From NCBI GenBank assembly GCA_023150295.1, contig JAKLLE010000026.1, positions 1 to 46,544 of the forward strand: 46,544 nucleotides of DNA. The letters run 5' to 3'. A model generated the notes under the pieces. It ran no database searches. It had not been told where the DNA came from and saw only the letters and a list, made by a program, of their open reading frames with translations. This DNA is from Giesbergeria sp. (GTDB lineage Bacteria > Pseudomonadota > Gammaproteobacteria > Burkholderiales > Burkholderiaceae_C). The translations under genes and the position numbers were made by a program. Shown piece after piece: positions 9,765 to 19,666 of the stretch (position 1 is its first letter; the number at the start of each line of letters is the position of its first letter).

Positions 9765-10394
9765 TTACTTCTTGCCCTTGCCCTTGCCCTTGGCGGGGGC
9801 TGCGGCGTCGGCGGCAGGTGCCTCGACTTCCACGACGGGGGCCACCACGGAGACCAGCACCGGGTTGTTCTTGGCGCCACGGGTCACCGCGCTCACGCCC
9901 TTGGGCAGTTTGATGTCCTTGAGGTGCAGGGAAACGTTCTTCTGCAGGTTGGACAAGTCCACGGCGATGAACTCGGGCAGGTCCGAAGGCATGCAGGACA
10001 CGTCCAGTTCGGTCACCACGGGGGTCACCAGGCACTTGTCCACCTTGACGGCGGGCGACTCTTCAGCGCCGCTGTAGTGCAGGGGCACCTTCATGTGCAG
10101 CTTGGTCTTCTCGTCCACGCGCTGGAAGTCGATGTGCAGCACCAGTTGCTTGAAGGGGTGGTATTGCACGTCGCGCAGCAGCACCTTGCTGGTCTGGCCG
10201 TTCAGTTCCATGTCCAGCACGCTGGAGTGGAAGGCCTCTTTCTTCAGGGCGTGCCACAGGGCGTTGTGGTCCAGTTCGACGGCCACGGGCTGGGAACCAG
10301 CACCGTAGACGATACCGGGCGTGCGGCCCGAATTGCGCAGGCGGCGGCTCGCACCCGTGCCTTGCTTGGCGCGCTCAAAAGCGACGAATTGCAT
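9765..10394 (-). CDS. rplY: 50S ribosomal protein L25/general stress protein Ctc
   Basis: The 209-residue protein is the long (Ctc) form of bL25. An N-terminal 5S-rRNA-binding domain carries [25 protein letters not shown] and a C-terminal beta domain follows ([19 protein letters not shown]). It ends in an Ala/Lys-rich tail ([12 protein letters not shown]). The ATG at 10394 starts [12 protein letters not shown] as in relatives; the frame itself runs further up to 10433. It lies 93 bases after prs, beyond the prs terminator, and before pth, a common order in betaproteobacteria. Confidence 0.95.
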   Translation of the reverse strand: MQFVAFERAKQGTGASRRLRNSGRTPGIVYGAGSQPVAVELDHNALWHALKKEAFHSSVLDMELNGQTSKVLLRDVQYHPFKQLVLHIDFQRVDEKTKLHMKVPLHYSGAEESPAVKVDKCLVTPVVTELDVSCMPSDLPEFIAVDLSNLQKNVSLHLKDIKLPKGVSAVTRGAKNNPVLVSVVAPVVEVEAPAADAAAPAKGKGKGKK

Positions 10395-10444
10395 GAGGAT
10401 TCTCCGTTCGAGGTGCACCGCGACCAGTGCCACCTCCGTTTGAC

Positions 10445-10469
10445 AAAAAGGGCGTCCCGAGGGACGCCC
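10445..10469 (-). terminator. Rho-independent terminator after prs
   Basis: On the minus strand GGGCGTCCC and GGGACGCCC form a perfect 9-bp stem with a 2-nt loop, followed by TTTTT. It lies about 18 bases beyond the prs stop codon. Confidence 0.85.
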
Positions 10470-10487
10470 GGCATGTTGTTCGCTCGG

Positions 10488-11462
10488 TCAGAACAGGTTG
10501 TCCTGGTCGGCGAACAGACTCATCACCGAGTCTCCCTTGGCGATGCGCTGGATCGTCTCGCCGATCAGCGGGGCCACGGAGAGCTGGCGGATCTTGGCGC
10601 AGCCGCGTGCGGCGTCGCTCAAGGGAATGGTGTTGGTGACCACGACTTCGTCGAGGGCCGCGCCCTGGGCGATGCGCTCGATGGCCGGGCCCGAGAAAAT
10701 GGGGTGCGTGCAGTACGCATAGACCTTCTTGGCGCCGCGCTCCTTGAGTACCTCGGCCGCCTTGACCAGCGTACCGGCGGTGTCGATCATGTCGTCCATG
10801 ATCACGCAGTTGCGGCCTTCGATGTCGCCGATCACGTGCATCACTTCGGACACATTGGCCTTGGGACGGCGCTTGTCGATGATGGCCAGGTCGCAACCCA
10901 GTTGCTTGGCCAGCGCGCGGGCTCGCACCACGCCACCCACGTCGGGCGACACGACGATCAGGTCGTCGTAGTTTTTTTGGCGCAGATCACCCAGCAGCAC
11001 GGGCGACGCGTAGATGTTGTCCACGGGGATGTCGAAAAAGCCCTGGATCTGGTCGGCGTGCAGATCCATGGTCAGCACGCGGGCCACGCCCACGGCCTGC
11101 AGCATGTTGGCCACCACCTTGGCCGAGATGGGAACGCGCGTGGAGCGCGGGCGGCGATCCTGGCGGGCGTAGCCGAAATAGGGGATCACGGCACTGATGC
11201 GTTCGGCCGAGGCGCGTTTGAGCGCATCGACCATGATCAGCAGTTCCATGAGGTTTTCGTTGGTGGGCGCGCAGGTGGGCTGCACCACGAACACGTCGCG
11301 GGCGCGCACGTTCTGGTTGACCTCGACCGTGACCTCGCCGTCGGAAAAGCGGCCGACGTGGGCTGCACCGAGGGAGATGTGGAGGTATTGGGCAATTTCA
11401 GCCGCCAATGCGGGATTGGCATTGCCGGTGAAAACCATGAAGTCGGGTTGGTTGGCCTGCAT
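10488..11462 (-). CDS. prs: Ribose-phosphate pyrophosphokinase
   Basis: The 324-residue PRPP synthase converts ribose 5-phosphate and ATP to PRPP for nucleotide, His and Trp synthesis. Visible motifs are the N-terminal [27 protein letters not shown], the ATP-binding [10 protein letters not shown], the metal-binding [12 protein letters not shown] and the PRPP loop [13 protein letters not shown]. The ATG at 11462 is preferred to an in-frame start 30 codons earlier that would run into the tRNA-Gln gene. It lies directly downstream of that tRNA. Confidence 0.96.
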   Translation of the reverse strand: MQANQPDFMVFTGNANPALAAEIAQYLHISLGAAHVGRFSDGEVTVEVNQNVRARDVFVVQPTCAPTNENLMELLIMVDALKRASAERISAVIPYFGYARQDRRPRSTRVPISAKVVANMLQAVGVARVLTMDLHADQIQGFFDIPVDNIYASPVLLGDLRQKNYDDLIVVSPDVGGVVRARALAKQLGCDLAIIDKRRPKANVSEVMHVIGDIEGRNCVIMDDMIDTAGTLVKAAEVLKERGAKKVYAYCTHPIFSGPAIERIAQGAALDEVVVTNTIPLSDAARGCAKIRQLSVAPLIGETIQRIAKGDSVMSLFADQDNLF

Positions 11463-11509
11463 GAGCGTCCCAGCGGTCTGAAATGATTTGCCTGTGCGCG
11501 ATGAGGATT

Positions 11510-11586
11510 TGGCAGGGGAGGAAGGACTCGAACCCTCGCATGCCGGAATCAAAATCCGGTGCCTTTACCAACTTGGCGACTCCCCT
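11510..11586 (-). tRNA. tRNA-Gln (anticodon TTG)
   Basis: A complete cloverleaf reads on the minus strand: acceptor stem AGGGGAG with CTCCCCT, D arm GCC-GGC, anticodon stem CCGGA-TCCGG with loop TTTTGAT (anticodon TTG), T arm GAGGG TTCGAGT CCTTC, discriminator G and encoded CCA. The T stem contains one G-T wobble. It lies between ispE and prs, the usual position in this group. Confidence 0.95.
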
Positions 11587-11624
11587 ACACAGGTGACTTG
11601 CCGAAGCGGCAAACCACCGAAACT

Positions 11625-12476
11625 TCAATCCTTTGCCCACCCTGCCAGAGGATGGTGCGTCAGATTCTCGCATGCCTTGACCTGCCAAGCGCCAGGAGCG
11701 CCGCTGAGATCCACTGCATGTGGCATTTGTGCAAACACTGCACTTCCAGAGCCCGTCATTCTACCATGCAATCCGCGTGCTTGGAGCCAATCGAGGGCTT
11801 GTTGCACATCGGGGCACAGTGCCTGCGCGACGCCTTGCAAGTCATTACGACCAAAGTCGTAGTGTGCTGCAGCAAAGCCTAAGATTGTAGCACTATGTGT
11901 GTCGCGCTTCAAAGTGGGCGATGCAAAAATTTTTGCAGTCTCCAAGCCGGCCGCCGGTTTGACCACCGCAAAGCGCGCGCTGGGAGGTGCGCTGGCGCCT
12001 GCAAGGGGTGTGATGCGCTCGCCAATGCCCTCGACCCAGGCATGGCGGCCGCACAGAAAAAAGGGCACATCGGCCCCCAGGCGCAGGGCTATGGCTTGTA
12101 GTTGCGGGGTGCGCAGGTTCAGCTTCCACAGTCGGTTGAGGGCCACCAGCACGGTGGCTGCGTCCGAGGAGCCGCCGCCCATGCCCGCCTGCGCCGGAAT
12201 GCGCTTGAGCACGCCGATGTGGGCACCCTGGTTGCAGCCTGTGGCTAGCTGCAGGGCCCGCGCTGCGCGCAGCGTCAAATCGTCGGCGGGCAGCTCTGGG
12301 CCCAGGTCTTCGCGCGTGATCTGGCCGTCGCTGCGCAAAGCGAAGTGCAGGGTATCGCACCAGTCGATCAGCATGAACACCGACTGCAGCAGGTGGTAGC
12401 CATCGGCCCTGCGCCCGGTGATGTGCAGAAAAAGGTTGAGTTTGGCGGGGGCCGGTACGTCGTAAAGGGACTGCAT
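11625..12476 (-). CDS. ispE: 4-diphosphocytidyl-2-C-methyl-D-erythritol kinase
   Basis: The 283-residue GHMP kinase phosphorylates CDP-methylerythritol in the MEP isoprenoid pathway. Motifs are PAPAKLNLFLHITGRRADGYHLL at the N-terminus, the ATP loop RIPAQAGMGGGSSDAATVL near residue 100, and the C-terminal RMTGSGSAVFA. The length matches the family. It follows lolB by 16 bases and precedes tRNA-Gln by about 40 bases, and all run leftward. Confidence 0.95.
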   Translation of the reverse strand: MQSLYDVPAPAKLNLFLHITGRRADGYHLLQSVFMLIDWCDTLHFALRSDGQITREDLGPELPADDLTLRAARALQLATGCNQGAHIGVLKRIPAQAGMGGGSSDAATVLVALNRLWKLNLRTPQLQAIALRLGADVPFFLCGRHAWVEGIGERITPLAGASAPPSARFAVVKPAAGLETAKIFASPTLKRDTHSATILGFAAAHYDFGRNDLQGVAQALCPDVQQALDWLQARGLHGRMTGSGSAVFAQMPHAVDLSGAPGAWQVKACENLTHHPLAGWAKD

Positions 12477-12492
12477 TGCTGGGGGCGGGATC

Positions 12493-13020
12493 TCAGGGAT
12501 TCAACAGAATGCGCAGCGTGGCTGGCGGCAGTGGCTGGGTGCGCGTGGCACTCAGGCGTCCTTCGTCCAGTTGCTGCAGATCCGCTTGCCAGCCGCCGGA
12601 CGTGGTGGGAACGCCCGAGAGCCAGTCAAACAGCGCATCGGCGGGCAAGGTTTCGCCCGTGACCTCGCGCAACAGTGCTTGCAGCGTGGGGGCATGGTGT
12701 TGCGCCTGCGGGGTTTCCATGGTGGCCTGGTCCGCCGACCACTGCAGGCGCGCCAGCAGCGTACCCAGTGGGGTGGACAACTCCAGCGTGCCGGTGTCTG
12801 CAGAGCCCTGCAGTTCGAAATGGGCGGTGAAGGAGCGCGGTGCTGGGGCATCGTCCACGCGCAAATGGATGCGCCCGCTCCAGGGGCCACTGTGCGTGGC
12901 CGTGGTGCTGCGGTGGGGTGTCTGCGCGCAGCCCGCCAACAGGGTCAGCAGGGGGGCGCACAGCCCAGCAAGACACAGCGCCCGCCGGGCGGGTGCGTGG
13001 TGCGGTGGCGAGGCCTGCAT
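12493..13020 (-). CDS. lolB: Outer-membrane lipoprotein receptor LolB
   Basis: The 175-residue protein has a lipoprotein signal peptide with lipobox LLAGC (lipidated Cys31), followed by a LolB-type beta domain (GRIHLRVDDAP, LSTPLGTLLARLQW, a DWLSGVP motif and GWQADLQQLD). LolB accepts lipoproteins from LolA and inserts them in the outer membrane. It lies between the TPR protein and ispE, the standard betaproteobacterial order. lolC and lolD of the same pathway are encoded 25 kb away at 38.1-40.2 kb. Confidence 0.9.
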   Translation of the reverse strand: MQASPPHHAPARRALCLAGLCAPLLTLLAGCAQTPHRSTTATHSGPWSGRIHLRVDDAPAPRSFTAHFELQGSADTGTLELSTPLGTLLARLQWSADQATMETPQAQHHAPTLQALLREVTGETLPADALFDWLSGVPTTSGGWQADLQQLDEGRLSATRTQPLPPATLRILLNP

Positions 13021-13031
13021 TGCAGCGTGGG

Positions 13032-14801
13032 TCAGAGCCTGGCACCCAGGCGTTTGAGTGTCTCGCGCAACACCTCGTTGTCGGCGCTGCCTCGCACGTG
13101 TTCCTTCCAGATGGCGCGGGCCGCTTCCTTTTCGCCCAAGACCCAGAGCACTTCACCCAGGTGTGCCGCGATCTCGACATCGGGGCGCAGGCGGTAGGCG
13201 CGCTCCAGCAGTTGCCGGGCCTGCGAAAGGTTGCCCTGGCGGTACTCGACCCAGCCCAGGCTGTCGGTGATGTAGGGGTCATTGGGAGCCAGGCTCAGTG
13301 CACGCTCGATGAGCAGCTTGGCCTCGTCGAGCTTGAGGCGGCGGTCGGCCAGCGAATAGCCCAGCGCATTGAGCGCGTGGTGGTAGCTGGGGTTGCGCGC
13401 AATGACCTTGCGCAGCATACGTTCCATCTGATCGTACCGTCCCAGCCTGTCCGCCAGCATGGCCAGTTCGTACTCCAGGTCGTCGTCGTCAGGGTAGGTT
13501 GCGACCAGCTTTTCCTGCAATGCGTAGGCCTCACGGTACGCACGCACGTCGCGCAGCACCTGTACCTCGGCCTGTTGGTTCAGGCGACGGCTTTCATCGC
13601 TGTTTGCGGGCAGGCTTTGCAACAGGGCGCGGGCTTCCTTGAGCTTGCCTTGCCGGGCCAGCAGCGATGCACGGCGTGTCTGCGCGCTGAACAGTTCCTG
13701 GCCCGCGTCGATGCGTTGCAGCCATTGTTCTGCTCCGGCGAAATCGCCGCGCTTTTCGGCCATTTGAGCGTACAGCAGGTAGGCCTGGTTCAGGCTGGCG
13801 CGGTGTGCGTCACTGTCTGGCAAGGAGCGCACCCTCCGCACCAGCTCAGCCAACGAGGATTCGGCCGCCTCGTACTGGTTGTCTTGCGCCTGCAGCGCGG
13901 CCTGTGCCAGCCACGCCTGCGGCAGATCGGGTTTTTCGGTGGTGACTGCCTTCAGTTGGATCCGGGCTTCGGGGTAGCGCTGCTGCTCCAGCAACAGGCG
14001 TGCGTAGGCCATGCGCAGTTCTGGGCTGGGCTGGTGTTGCAGGTACGCGGTGATCAGCTCTTCAGCACTGGCGGTGCCGGTTTCCATCAGTTCCAGGGCC
14101 AGCACAGCCGGGCCGTCGGCCTGCAGCTGCGCCGCCTGGCCCTTGCGGGCTGCCTCCAGCGCTGCGCTGTTGTCCTGCGCCTGCAGGCGCAGGCGTCCCA
14201 CGGCCGTCCAGGCTGCGGCGGCTGCCGCACCTTGCGCGTTCAACTCGGGCGCCAGCGCGGCTTCGAGCATGCGGGCCGCCTGGGCCTTGTCGGGCACTCG
14301 GCGCAGCAGTTGGGGAACGGCCAGCAGCAGGCCGGGCTTGTCGGCCTCGGGCGCGTTGTCCAGCATCTCCCGCAAGGGGGCAGGAATGTCGTCCACTCGA
14401 TTGAGGGCGATCAGAATTTGCAGCAGGTAACGGTTGGCATCGATGGACCGGGGCTGGGCCTGCTTCCATGCCTGGGCGGCGGCCAGTGCCTGGTCTCCAG
14501 CGCGTGCCTGTAACGCAATGTCTGTGGCGCGCTGGAACAAGCGCTCATCATTGCTGCGACGGGCGGCTTCGAGCAAGAGTGCGTAGCCCGAGGCGATGTC
14601 GCCCTCTCGGGTGACGATTTCACCCAGCAGGATTTCGTAGAACAGCGTGGCATCCAGCAACGCGGGTGCTATCGGGGTTGAGGCAGCCAAACCGTCCGGT
14701 GCCGCAGGAGACGGCTGCGTTGCCAAAGGCGCTGCAAGGCTGGAGCCCGCAGCGAGTGCGCCCGGCAGACAAGCAGCCAGAATGCGAAGGATATGAAGCA
14801 T
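13032..14801 (-). CDS. Exported tetratricopeptide-repeat protein
   Basis: The 589-residue protein has a signal peptide (MLHILRILAACLPGALAAG) and then an all-helical series of TPR units. The most canonical ones lie in the last 150 residues (HHALNALGYSLADR, PYITDSLGWVEYRQGNL, VEIAAHLGEVLWVLG). Such proteins scaffold complexes in the periplasm or at the outer membrane; the partner is unknown. An alternative ATG at 14819 adds six residues. The frame is open much further upstream, but that part is antisense to mutM. It heads the lolB-ispE run, with its stop 11 bases before lolB, and diverges from mutM. Confidence 0.87.
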   Translation of the reverse strand: MLHILRILAACLPGALAAGSSLAAPLATQPSPAAPDGLAASTPIAPALLDATLFYEILLGEIVTREGDIASGYALLLEAARRSNDERLFQRATDIALQARAGDQALAAAQAWKQAQPRSIDANRYLLQILIALNRVDDIPAPLREMLDNAPEADKPGLLLAVPQLLRRVPDKAQAARMLEAALAPELNAQGAAAAAAWTAVGRLRLQAQDNSAALEAARKGQAAQLQADGPAVLALELMETGTASAEELITAYLQHQPSPELRMAYARLLLEQQRYPEARIQLKAVTTEKPDLPQAWLAQAALQAQDNQYEAAESSLAELVRRVRSLPDSDAHRASLNQAYLLYAQMAEKRGDFAGAEQWLQRIDAGQELFSAQTRRASLLARQGKLKEARALLQSLPANSDESRRLNQQAEVQVLRDVRAYREAYALQEKLVATYPDDDDLEYELAMLADRLGRYDQMERMLRKVIARNPSYHHALNALGYSLADRRLKLDEAKLLIERALSLAPNDPYITDSLGWVEYRQGNLSQARQLLERAYRLRPDVEIAAHLGEVLWVLGEKEAARAIWKEHVRGSADNEVLRETLKRLGARL

Positions 14802-14847
14802 CAAACCATAATAATCCATGCCCACCGCGCGGCGCGGGAGCATCGAC

Positions 14848-15663
14848 ATGCCTGAGTTGCCAGAAGTGGAAGTCACGCGCCGGGGTATTGCTCCGGTGCT
14901 GGTCGGGGCCCGTGTGCAGGCGGTGGCCCTGGGCAAGCCCTTGCGCTGGCCGCTGGGGTGTGAGCCCGCAGCGCTGGTCGGGCGCGTGGTCACCGGCGTG
15001 GGTAGACGTGGCAAGTACCTGCTGCTGCACCTGGATACTGGGTGTCTGATCGTGCACCTGGGCATGTCGGGCAGCTTGCGCTGGATGCACCAGCCCAGCG
15101 GGCAGGGGCCGCATGACCATTTCGACTGCACCACCAGCCACGGAACGCTGCGCTTGCGTGATCCACGGCGATTTGGCGCGGTGGTGTATGTGCCCAGCCT
15201 GAATGATCCGGTCGCACACAAGCTGTTGGATGGACTGGGGGTGGAGCCGCTCTCGGAGGAATTCCTGGTCCGGGACTGGCTGGTGGCTTTGCGCCATAGC
15301 CGCCAGGCCATCAAGCAGCTCCTGCTGTCCGGGCGCGTGGTGGTGGGGGTCGGAAACATCTATGCCTGTGAAGCCTTGTTCCGTGCAGGGATTCGGCCCT
15401 CCACCCCTGCCCAGCGCATCGGGCCGCAGCGTGCACGCAGGCTGCATACGGCCATCCGCGCAGTGCTGGCGCAGGCGGTGGAGCTGGGCGGCAGCACCTT
15501 GAGAGATTTCTCGGGTGCCGAGGGCCATTCCGGACAGTTTCAGCAACATGCACAGGTGTACGGACGGCAGGGATTGCCTTGCGTGGTCTGTGGTACACCC
15601 GTGTGCATGGAGCGGCAGGGCCAACGCAGCAGTTACTACTGTCCGCGCTGCCAGCGTCCCTGA
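14848..15663 (+). CDS. mutM: Formamidopyrimidine-DNA glycosylase (Fpg)
   Basis: The 271-residue bifunctional glycosylase/AP lyase removes 8-oxoguanine. It has the catalytic N-terminus PELPEVE (Pro after Met cleavage, Glu), the lysine in [11 protein letters not shown], the helix-two-turn-helix element [17 protein letters not shown], and a C-terminal zinc finger with CVVCGTPV and YYCPRCQ. The ATG at 14848 is required for the N-terminal proline, and the upstream ATG at 14818 is rejected. Its partner mutY lies 2 kb downstream, with a GTPase gene between them. Confidence 0.96.
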   Translation: MPELPEVEVTRRGIAPVLVGARVQAVALGKPLRWPLGCEPAALVGRVVTGVGRRGKYLLLHLDTGCLIVHLGMSGSLRWMHQPSGQGPHDHFDCTTSHGTLRLRDPRRFGAVVYVPSLNDPVAHKLLDGLGVEPLSEEFLVRDWLVALRHSRQAIKQLLLSGRVVVGVGNIYACEALFRAGIRPSTPAQRIGPQRARRLHTAIRAVLAQAVELGGSTLRDFSGAEGHSGQFQQHAQVYGRQGLPCVVCGTPVCMERQGQRSSYYCPRCQRP

Positions 15664-15773
15664 ACTGAGGCGCTGAAACCACGTTTCCTCGGGGCGCAGG
15701 GCGCGATGGCTGCGTCCGGTGCTATATTTTGTGTCTATTTGCGGCAGCGTATTCATAGACCATCGGGAGCAAA

Positions 15774-17738
15774 GTGGGATCCTCCTTCAACGAGCAGTTT
15801 GAGCAGCACGGCGCCTGGCGGCGCGAATTCGCCCGTCAACTCAAGCAACTGGGCGAGTGGATGTCTGCGCACGAACTCATGGACGCCGCCGTCCAGGAGC
15901 GCTTGCAACGGCTCGAAGGGCAACTGCGTTCCGACCGCATCATGGTGGCCTTCGTGGCCGAGTTCTCGCGCGGCAAGTCCGAGCTGATCAACGCCATCTT
16001 CTTTGCCGACTACGGCAGGCGCATCATGCCCGCCAGTGCTGGGCGCACCACCATGTGCCCCACCGAGCTGGGCTACGACCCCCAGGTGCCGCATTGCCTG
16101 CGCCTGCTCCCCATTGAAACGCGCCTGCAGATGCAGGGCCTGGCCGAATGGCGTCTCAAGCCCGAGCGCTGGGTCGAGGTGCCCTTGCAGGTGGGCGATG
16201 CCGATCAGATTTCGCGTGCGCTCGAAAAAGTGGCGCAGGTGCGCAAGGTCAGTGTGGACGACGCCCGGGCCATGGGTTTCTGGCATGACGACATGCCCGA
16301 TGACAACCCGTCGCTGGATGCGCAGGGCATGGTCGAGGTGCCCCTGTGGCGCCACGCCATCATCAACCTGCCCCACCCGCTGCTCAAGCAGGGGCTGGTC
16401 ATTCTGGACACACCAGGGCTCAACGCCGTGGGTGCTGAGCCCGAACTCACGGTCAATCTGATTCCGCAGGCCCATGCGGTGGTTTTCATTCTGGGTGCGG
16501 ATACGGGCGTTACGCGCTCGGACCTGAGCATCTGGCGCGAGCACCTGGCGGCAGCATCCCAAGGGGCCGATGCGCGCCTGGTGGTGCTCAACAAGATCGA
16601 TACGCTCTGGGACACGCTCAACACGGCCCAGCAAATCCAGGACCAGTTGGAGCGCCAGCGCCAGACCTCCGCCGAAATGCTGGGTGTGCGGCTGGACCAG
16701 GTGCTGCCTGTGTCGGCACAAAAAGGCTTGGTGGCCAAGATCCAGTGCGACGACGTCATGCTGGAAGCCAGCGGACTGCCGGTGCTGGAAGAGGCGCTCG
16801 GGCGGGGCATCATGGGCCAGCGCCAGGCCATTCTGCGCTCTGCCATTGGCGCAGGCATTGCCAGCCTGCGCACGGAAACGGCGCGGGTGCTCAACATCCG
16901 TCGGCGGGATCTGGACGAGCAGATGCTGGAGCTGCGCAGCCTGCGTGGCAAGAATGCGTCCGTCATCCTGGCCATGCGTAACCGCATCGAGCAGGAGCAG
17001 CGCGAGTTCGACCTGAGCACCACGCGCATCCATGCCGTGCGGGCGGTGCACATCAAGCTCTTGCGCGATGTGTTCCACAAGCTGGGTAGCAAGGCCTTGA
17101 AGGAACAACTGGCGCCGCTGATGGCCAGCCTGCAGCAAAAGGGCCTCAAGCTCGGTGTGCGTAAGCAATACGAAGAGGTGTTCCATACCTTGCAGGACAC
17201 GCTCGATGGCGTGCAGTCCTCGGCCACAGAGATCCAGGCCATGCTGGAAGGCACCTTCCGCCAGCTCAATGCCGAGTTTGGTTTTTCGCTCCAGGTGCCG
17301 CCAGCCCCCCAGCTCGAAGAGTTTGGCAACGAAATTGCGCGTATCGAGCAAGGGCACCTGCAGTACCTGGGCGTAGGCAACACGCTCAAGCTGCTGCAGC
17401 CCGAATTTGCCGAGCGGCTGGGGAGGGCGCTGTCCATCCGCTTGCGCTCGGTGTACGAGTCGGTGGCCAACGACCTGGAACTGTGGAGCAAATCGGCCAC
17501 GGCCCAGCTCGACGCCCAACTGCGCGAGCGCAAGCGCAGCTTTGCACGCCGTATCGAGGCGGTGGATCGCATTCAGCAGGCCGCTACCGGCCTGGAGGAG
17601 CGCATCACCGAGATCGAGGACGGCGAGGCCGAGCTTCAGCGCCTGGACGATCACCTGCTGCAACTGACCGAGCAGCTCATGGCCCTGGCCGAAGACCCGG
17701 CCGAGGTCGAGCACCACGACATTTTTTCGCCTGCATGA
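15774..17738 (+). CDS. Dynamin-like GTPase
   Basis: The 654-residue protein has a full GTPase domain: P-loop FVAEFSRGKSELINAI near residue 65, a threonine-containing switch I region (GRTTMCPTELGY), G3 ILDTPGLNAVG and G4 VVLNKIDTLWD. A long helical/coiled-coil region follows to the C-terminus (ERITEIEDGEAELQRLDDH). No clear membrane helix is seen. Bacterial dynamin-like proteins remodel membranes or act in stress tolerance; this one is uncharacterised. It starts at a GTG at 15774 with GGGAGC upstream. It overlaps mutY by ATGA. Confidence 0.85.
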   Translation: MGSSFNEQFEQHGAWRREFARQLKQLGEWMSAHELMDAAVQERLQRLEGQLRSDRIMVAFVAEFSRGKSELINAIFFADYGRRIMPASAGRTTMCPTELGYDPQVPHCLRLLPIETRLQMQGLAEWRLKPERWVEVPLQVGDADQISRALEKVAQVRKVSVDDARAMGFWHDDMPDDNPSLDAQGMVEVPLWRHAIINLPHPLLKQGLVILDTPGLNAVGAEPELTVNLIPQAHAVVFILGADTGVTRSDLSIWREHLAAASQGADARLVVLNKIDTLWDTLNTAQQIQDQLERQRQTSAEMLGVRLDQVLPVSAQKGLVAKIQCDDVMLEASGLPVLEEALGRGIMGQRQAILRSAIGAGIASLRTETARVLNIRRRDLDEQMLELRSLRGKNASVILAMRNRIEQEQREFDLSTTRIHAVRAVHIKLLRDVFHKLGSKALKEQLAPLMASLQQKGLKLGVRKQYEEVFHTLQDTLDGVQSSATEIQAMLEGTFRQLNAEFGFSLQVPPAPQLEEFGNEIARIEQGHLQYLGVGNTLKLLQPEFAERLGRALSIRLRSVYESVANDLELWSKSATAQLDAQLRERKRSFARRIEAVDRIQQAATGLEERITEIEDGEAELQRLDDHLLQLTEQLMALAEDPAEVEHHDIFSPA

Positions 17739-18784
17739 GTGCGCCTCTCCCGCCAGTGGCGCCCCTGGTGGTGCGCTGGCAGGCCGAACATGGCCGCTCC
17801 AGCCTGCCCTGGCAGGGCACGCGCGAACCCTATCGCGTTTGGCTGTCCGAAATCATGCTGCAGCAGACGCAGGTGACCACGGTGCTGGACTACTACGCAC
17901 GGTTCCTGGCACGGTTTCCCGATGTGCACGCACTGGCAGCCGCACCGCTCGATGATGTGCTGGCCTTGTGGAGCGGGCTGGGCTACTACAGCCGGGCCCG
18001 CAACTTGCACCGCTGTGCGCAGCAGGTGGTGCAGGTGCACGGGGGGCGTTTTCCTGGCACGGTGGTGGAACTGGCAGCTTTGCCCGGCATAGGCCGCTCC
18101 ACCGCGGGCGCGATTGCTGCCTTCTGTTTCGGCCAGCGCGCCCCCATTCTGGATGCCAACGTGCGCCGCGTGCTGACGCGCGTGCTGGGCTTTGGCGGTG
18201 ACCTGGCGCAGGCTGCGCAGGAGCGCGCGCTGTGGCAGCATGCCCAAGACTTGCTGCCGACCCGGCGGTTGGAAGAAGCCATGCCGCGCTACACCCAGGG
18301 CCTCATGGATTTGGGCGCCATGGTGTGCCTGCCCCGCCAGCCCCGCTGCGAAGCTTGCCCCTTGCAAGCACACTGCGTGGCACGGGCCGAAGGCACACCC
18401 GAGCAGTACCCCGTGCGTACACGCAAGCTGGTGCGCCAGGCACAGGCCTGGTGGCTGTTGCAGTTGCAGGATGCGCAAGGCCGGGTGTGGCTGGAGCGCC
18501 GCCCCGAACGGGGTATATGGGCGGGCTTGTATAGCCTGCCGGTGTTTGAGACGCGCGATGCGCTGATGGCATGGCTGGAAGGGGCACAGGCCCAGTGGCA
18601 GCAGGAACACCCTGCCATGCTGCATGTGCTGACCCACAGAGACCTTTACCTGCACCGCATGGTGGCGACGGTGGCGCAGCCGCCCGCCATGCCTGCACTG
18701 GGCGGCTGGTACGCCTTGGCCGAAACGGCTGCGCTGGGCCTGGCTGCACCGGTGCGCAAACTGCTGCAGTCGGGCGCGGCGTAG
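17735..18784 (+). CDS. mutY: Adenine DNA glycosylase
   Basis: The 349-residue enzyme removes adenine opposite 8-oxoguanine. It carries the catalytic Glu in SEIMLQQTQ, the helix-hairpin-helix LPGIGRSTAGAI with the catalytic Asp in ILDANVRRVL, an Fe-S cluster motif CLPRQPRCEACPLQAHC (C-x6-C-x2-C-x5-C), and a C-terminal NUDIX-like domain (WAGLYSLPVFE, LTHRDLYLH). The ATG overlaps the GTPase stop as ATGA, indicating translational coupling. It converges with rapZ, with only 10 bases between. Confidence 0.95.
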   Translation: MSAPLPPVAPLVVRWQAEHGRSSLPWQGTREPYRVWLSEIMLQQTQVTTVLDYYARFLARFPDVHALAAAPLDDVLALWSGLGYYSRARNLHRCAQQVVQVHGGRFPGTVVELAALPGIGRSTAGAIAAFCFGQRAPILDANVRRVLTRVLGFGGDLAQAAQERALWQHAQDLLPTRRLEEAMPRYTQGLMDLGAMVCLPRQPRCEACPLQAHCVARAEGTPEQYPVRTRKLVRQAQAWWLLQLQDAQGRVWLERRPERGIWAGLYSLPVFETRDALMAWLEGAQAQWQQEHPAMLHVLTHRDLYLHRMVATVAQPPAMPALGGWYALAETAALGLAAPVRKLLQSGAA

Positions 18785-18794
18785 CGGGCCCGCG

Positions 18795-19652
18795 TCAGCG
18801 GCCGTCCAACTCTCTGTGGCGGCGCAGCGTGGGCCACTGGCTGGCAAAGCGCCCGGCCAGCTGCTCCACCAGATAGACCGAGCGGTGCTGGCCGCCCGTG
18901 CAGCCAATGGCCACGGTCACATAGCTGCGATGGTTGCGTGCCATGGCGGGCAGCCAGTGTTCCAGGAAGGTGGCAATGTGCTGCTCCATGATCGCCACTT
19001 CGGGCTGCTGCTCCAAAAAGTCGGCCACTGGCGCATCCAGCCCGGTGAGGTCGCGCAGATCGTTCTCGTAGTGCGGGTTGGGCAGCATGCGCACGTCGAA
19101 CACATAGTCGGCATCCACCGGCACGCCGCGCTTGAAGGCAAAGGACTGGAACACCAGCGACAGCGCCCCCTTGTCGGTGCCGATCAAGTCCTTGATGTAG
19201 GCCTGCAACTGCGACCTGCGCAGGTTGCTGGTGTCGATGACCTGGGCCTGCTCGCGCAACTCGGCCAGCAGCTCGCGTTCCAGCTCGATGACCTGCACCA
19301 GTGCCAACCGCCCTTCATCCTGCCCACCGCCAGACAGCGGATGGCGCCGGCGGGTCTCTGAAAAGCGCCTCACCAGGGTGCCGGTGGTGGCGTCAAGAAA
19401 GATCGAGTGCACCGCGCAGCCCTGGCGGCGCAGTTCCAGCAGCTTGGAGGGCACCAGTGGCAGCGAGGTGGCGCTGCGCACATCCATGGCAATGGCCAGG
19501 CGGTTGCCGTGGTGCGTGTGTTCCAGCGCCACAAAGGACAGCAACAGCTCGGGCGGCAGGTTGTCCACGCAGTAGTAGCCTGCGTCTTCCAGCGCGCGCA
19601 GCGCAATGGATTTGCCCGAGCCCGACATGCCGGTGATGAGCACGATTTCCAT
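18795..19652 (-). CDS. rapZ: RNase adapter/nucleotide-binding protein RapZ
   Basis: The 285-residue protein has Walker A GMSGSGKS at residues 8-15, the family motif [12 protein letters not shown], and the C-terminal [17 protein letters not shown]. In enterobacteria RapZ guides RNase E to the small RNA GlmZ and senses glucosamine 6-phosphate. Its role in betaproteobacteria is less clear. It follows recN by 14 bases and is the last gene of a nadK-recN-rapZ leftward unit. Confidence 0.93.
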   Translation of the reverse strand: MEIVLITGMSGSGKSIALRALEDAGYYCVDNLPPELLLSFVALEHTHHGNRLAIAMDVRSATSLPLVPSKLLELRRQGCAVHSIFLDATTGTLVRRFSETRRRHPLSGGGQDEGRLALVQVIELERELLAELREQAQVIDTSNLRRSQLQAYIKDLIGTDKGALSLVFQSFAFKRGVPVDADYVFDVRMLPNPHYENDLRDLTGLDAPVADFLEQQPEVAIMEQHIATFLEHWLPAMARNHRSYVTVAIGCTGGQHRSVYLVEQLAGRFASQWPTLRRHRELDGR

Positions 19653-19666
19653 GGTCCAGTGTTCTT

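Noticed and set aside
9717-11486. A 589-codon plus-strand frame opposite rplY and prs
   Set aside because: Antisense to two conserved genes with no recognisable domain.
15753-17717. A 654-codon minus-strand frame opposite the dynamin-like GTPase
   Set aside because: Exact antisense mirror of a gene with complete GTPase motifs.
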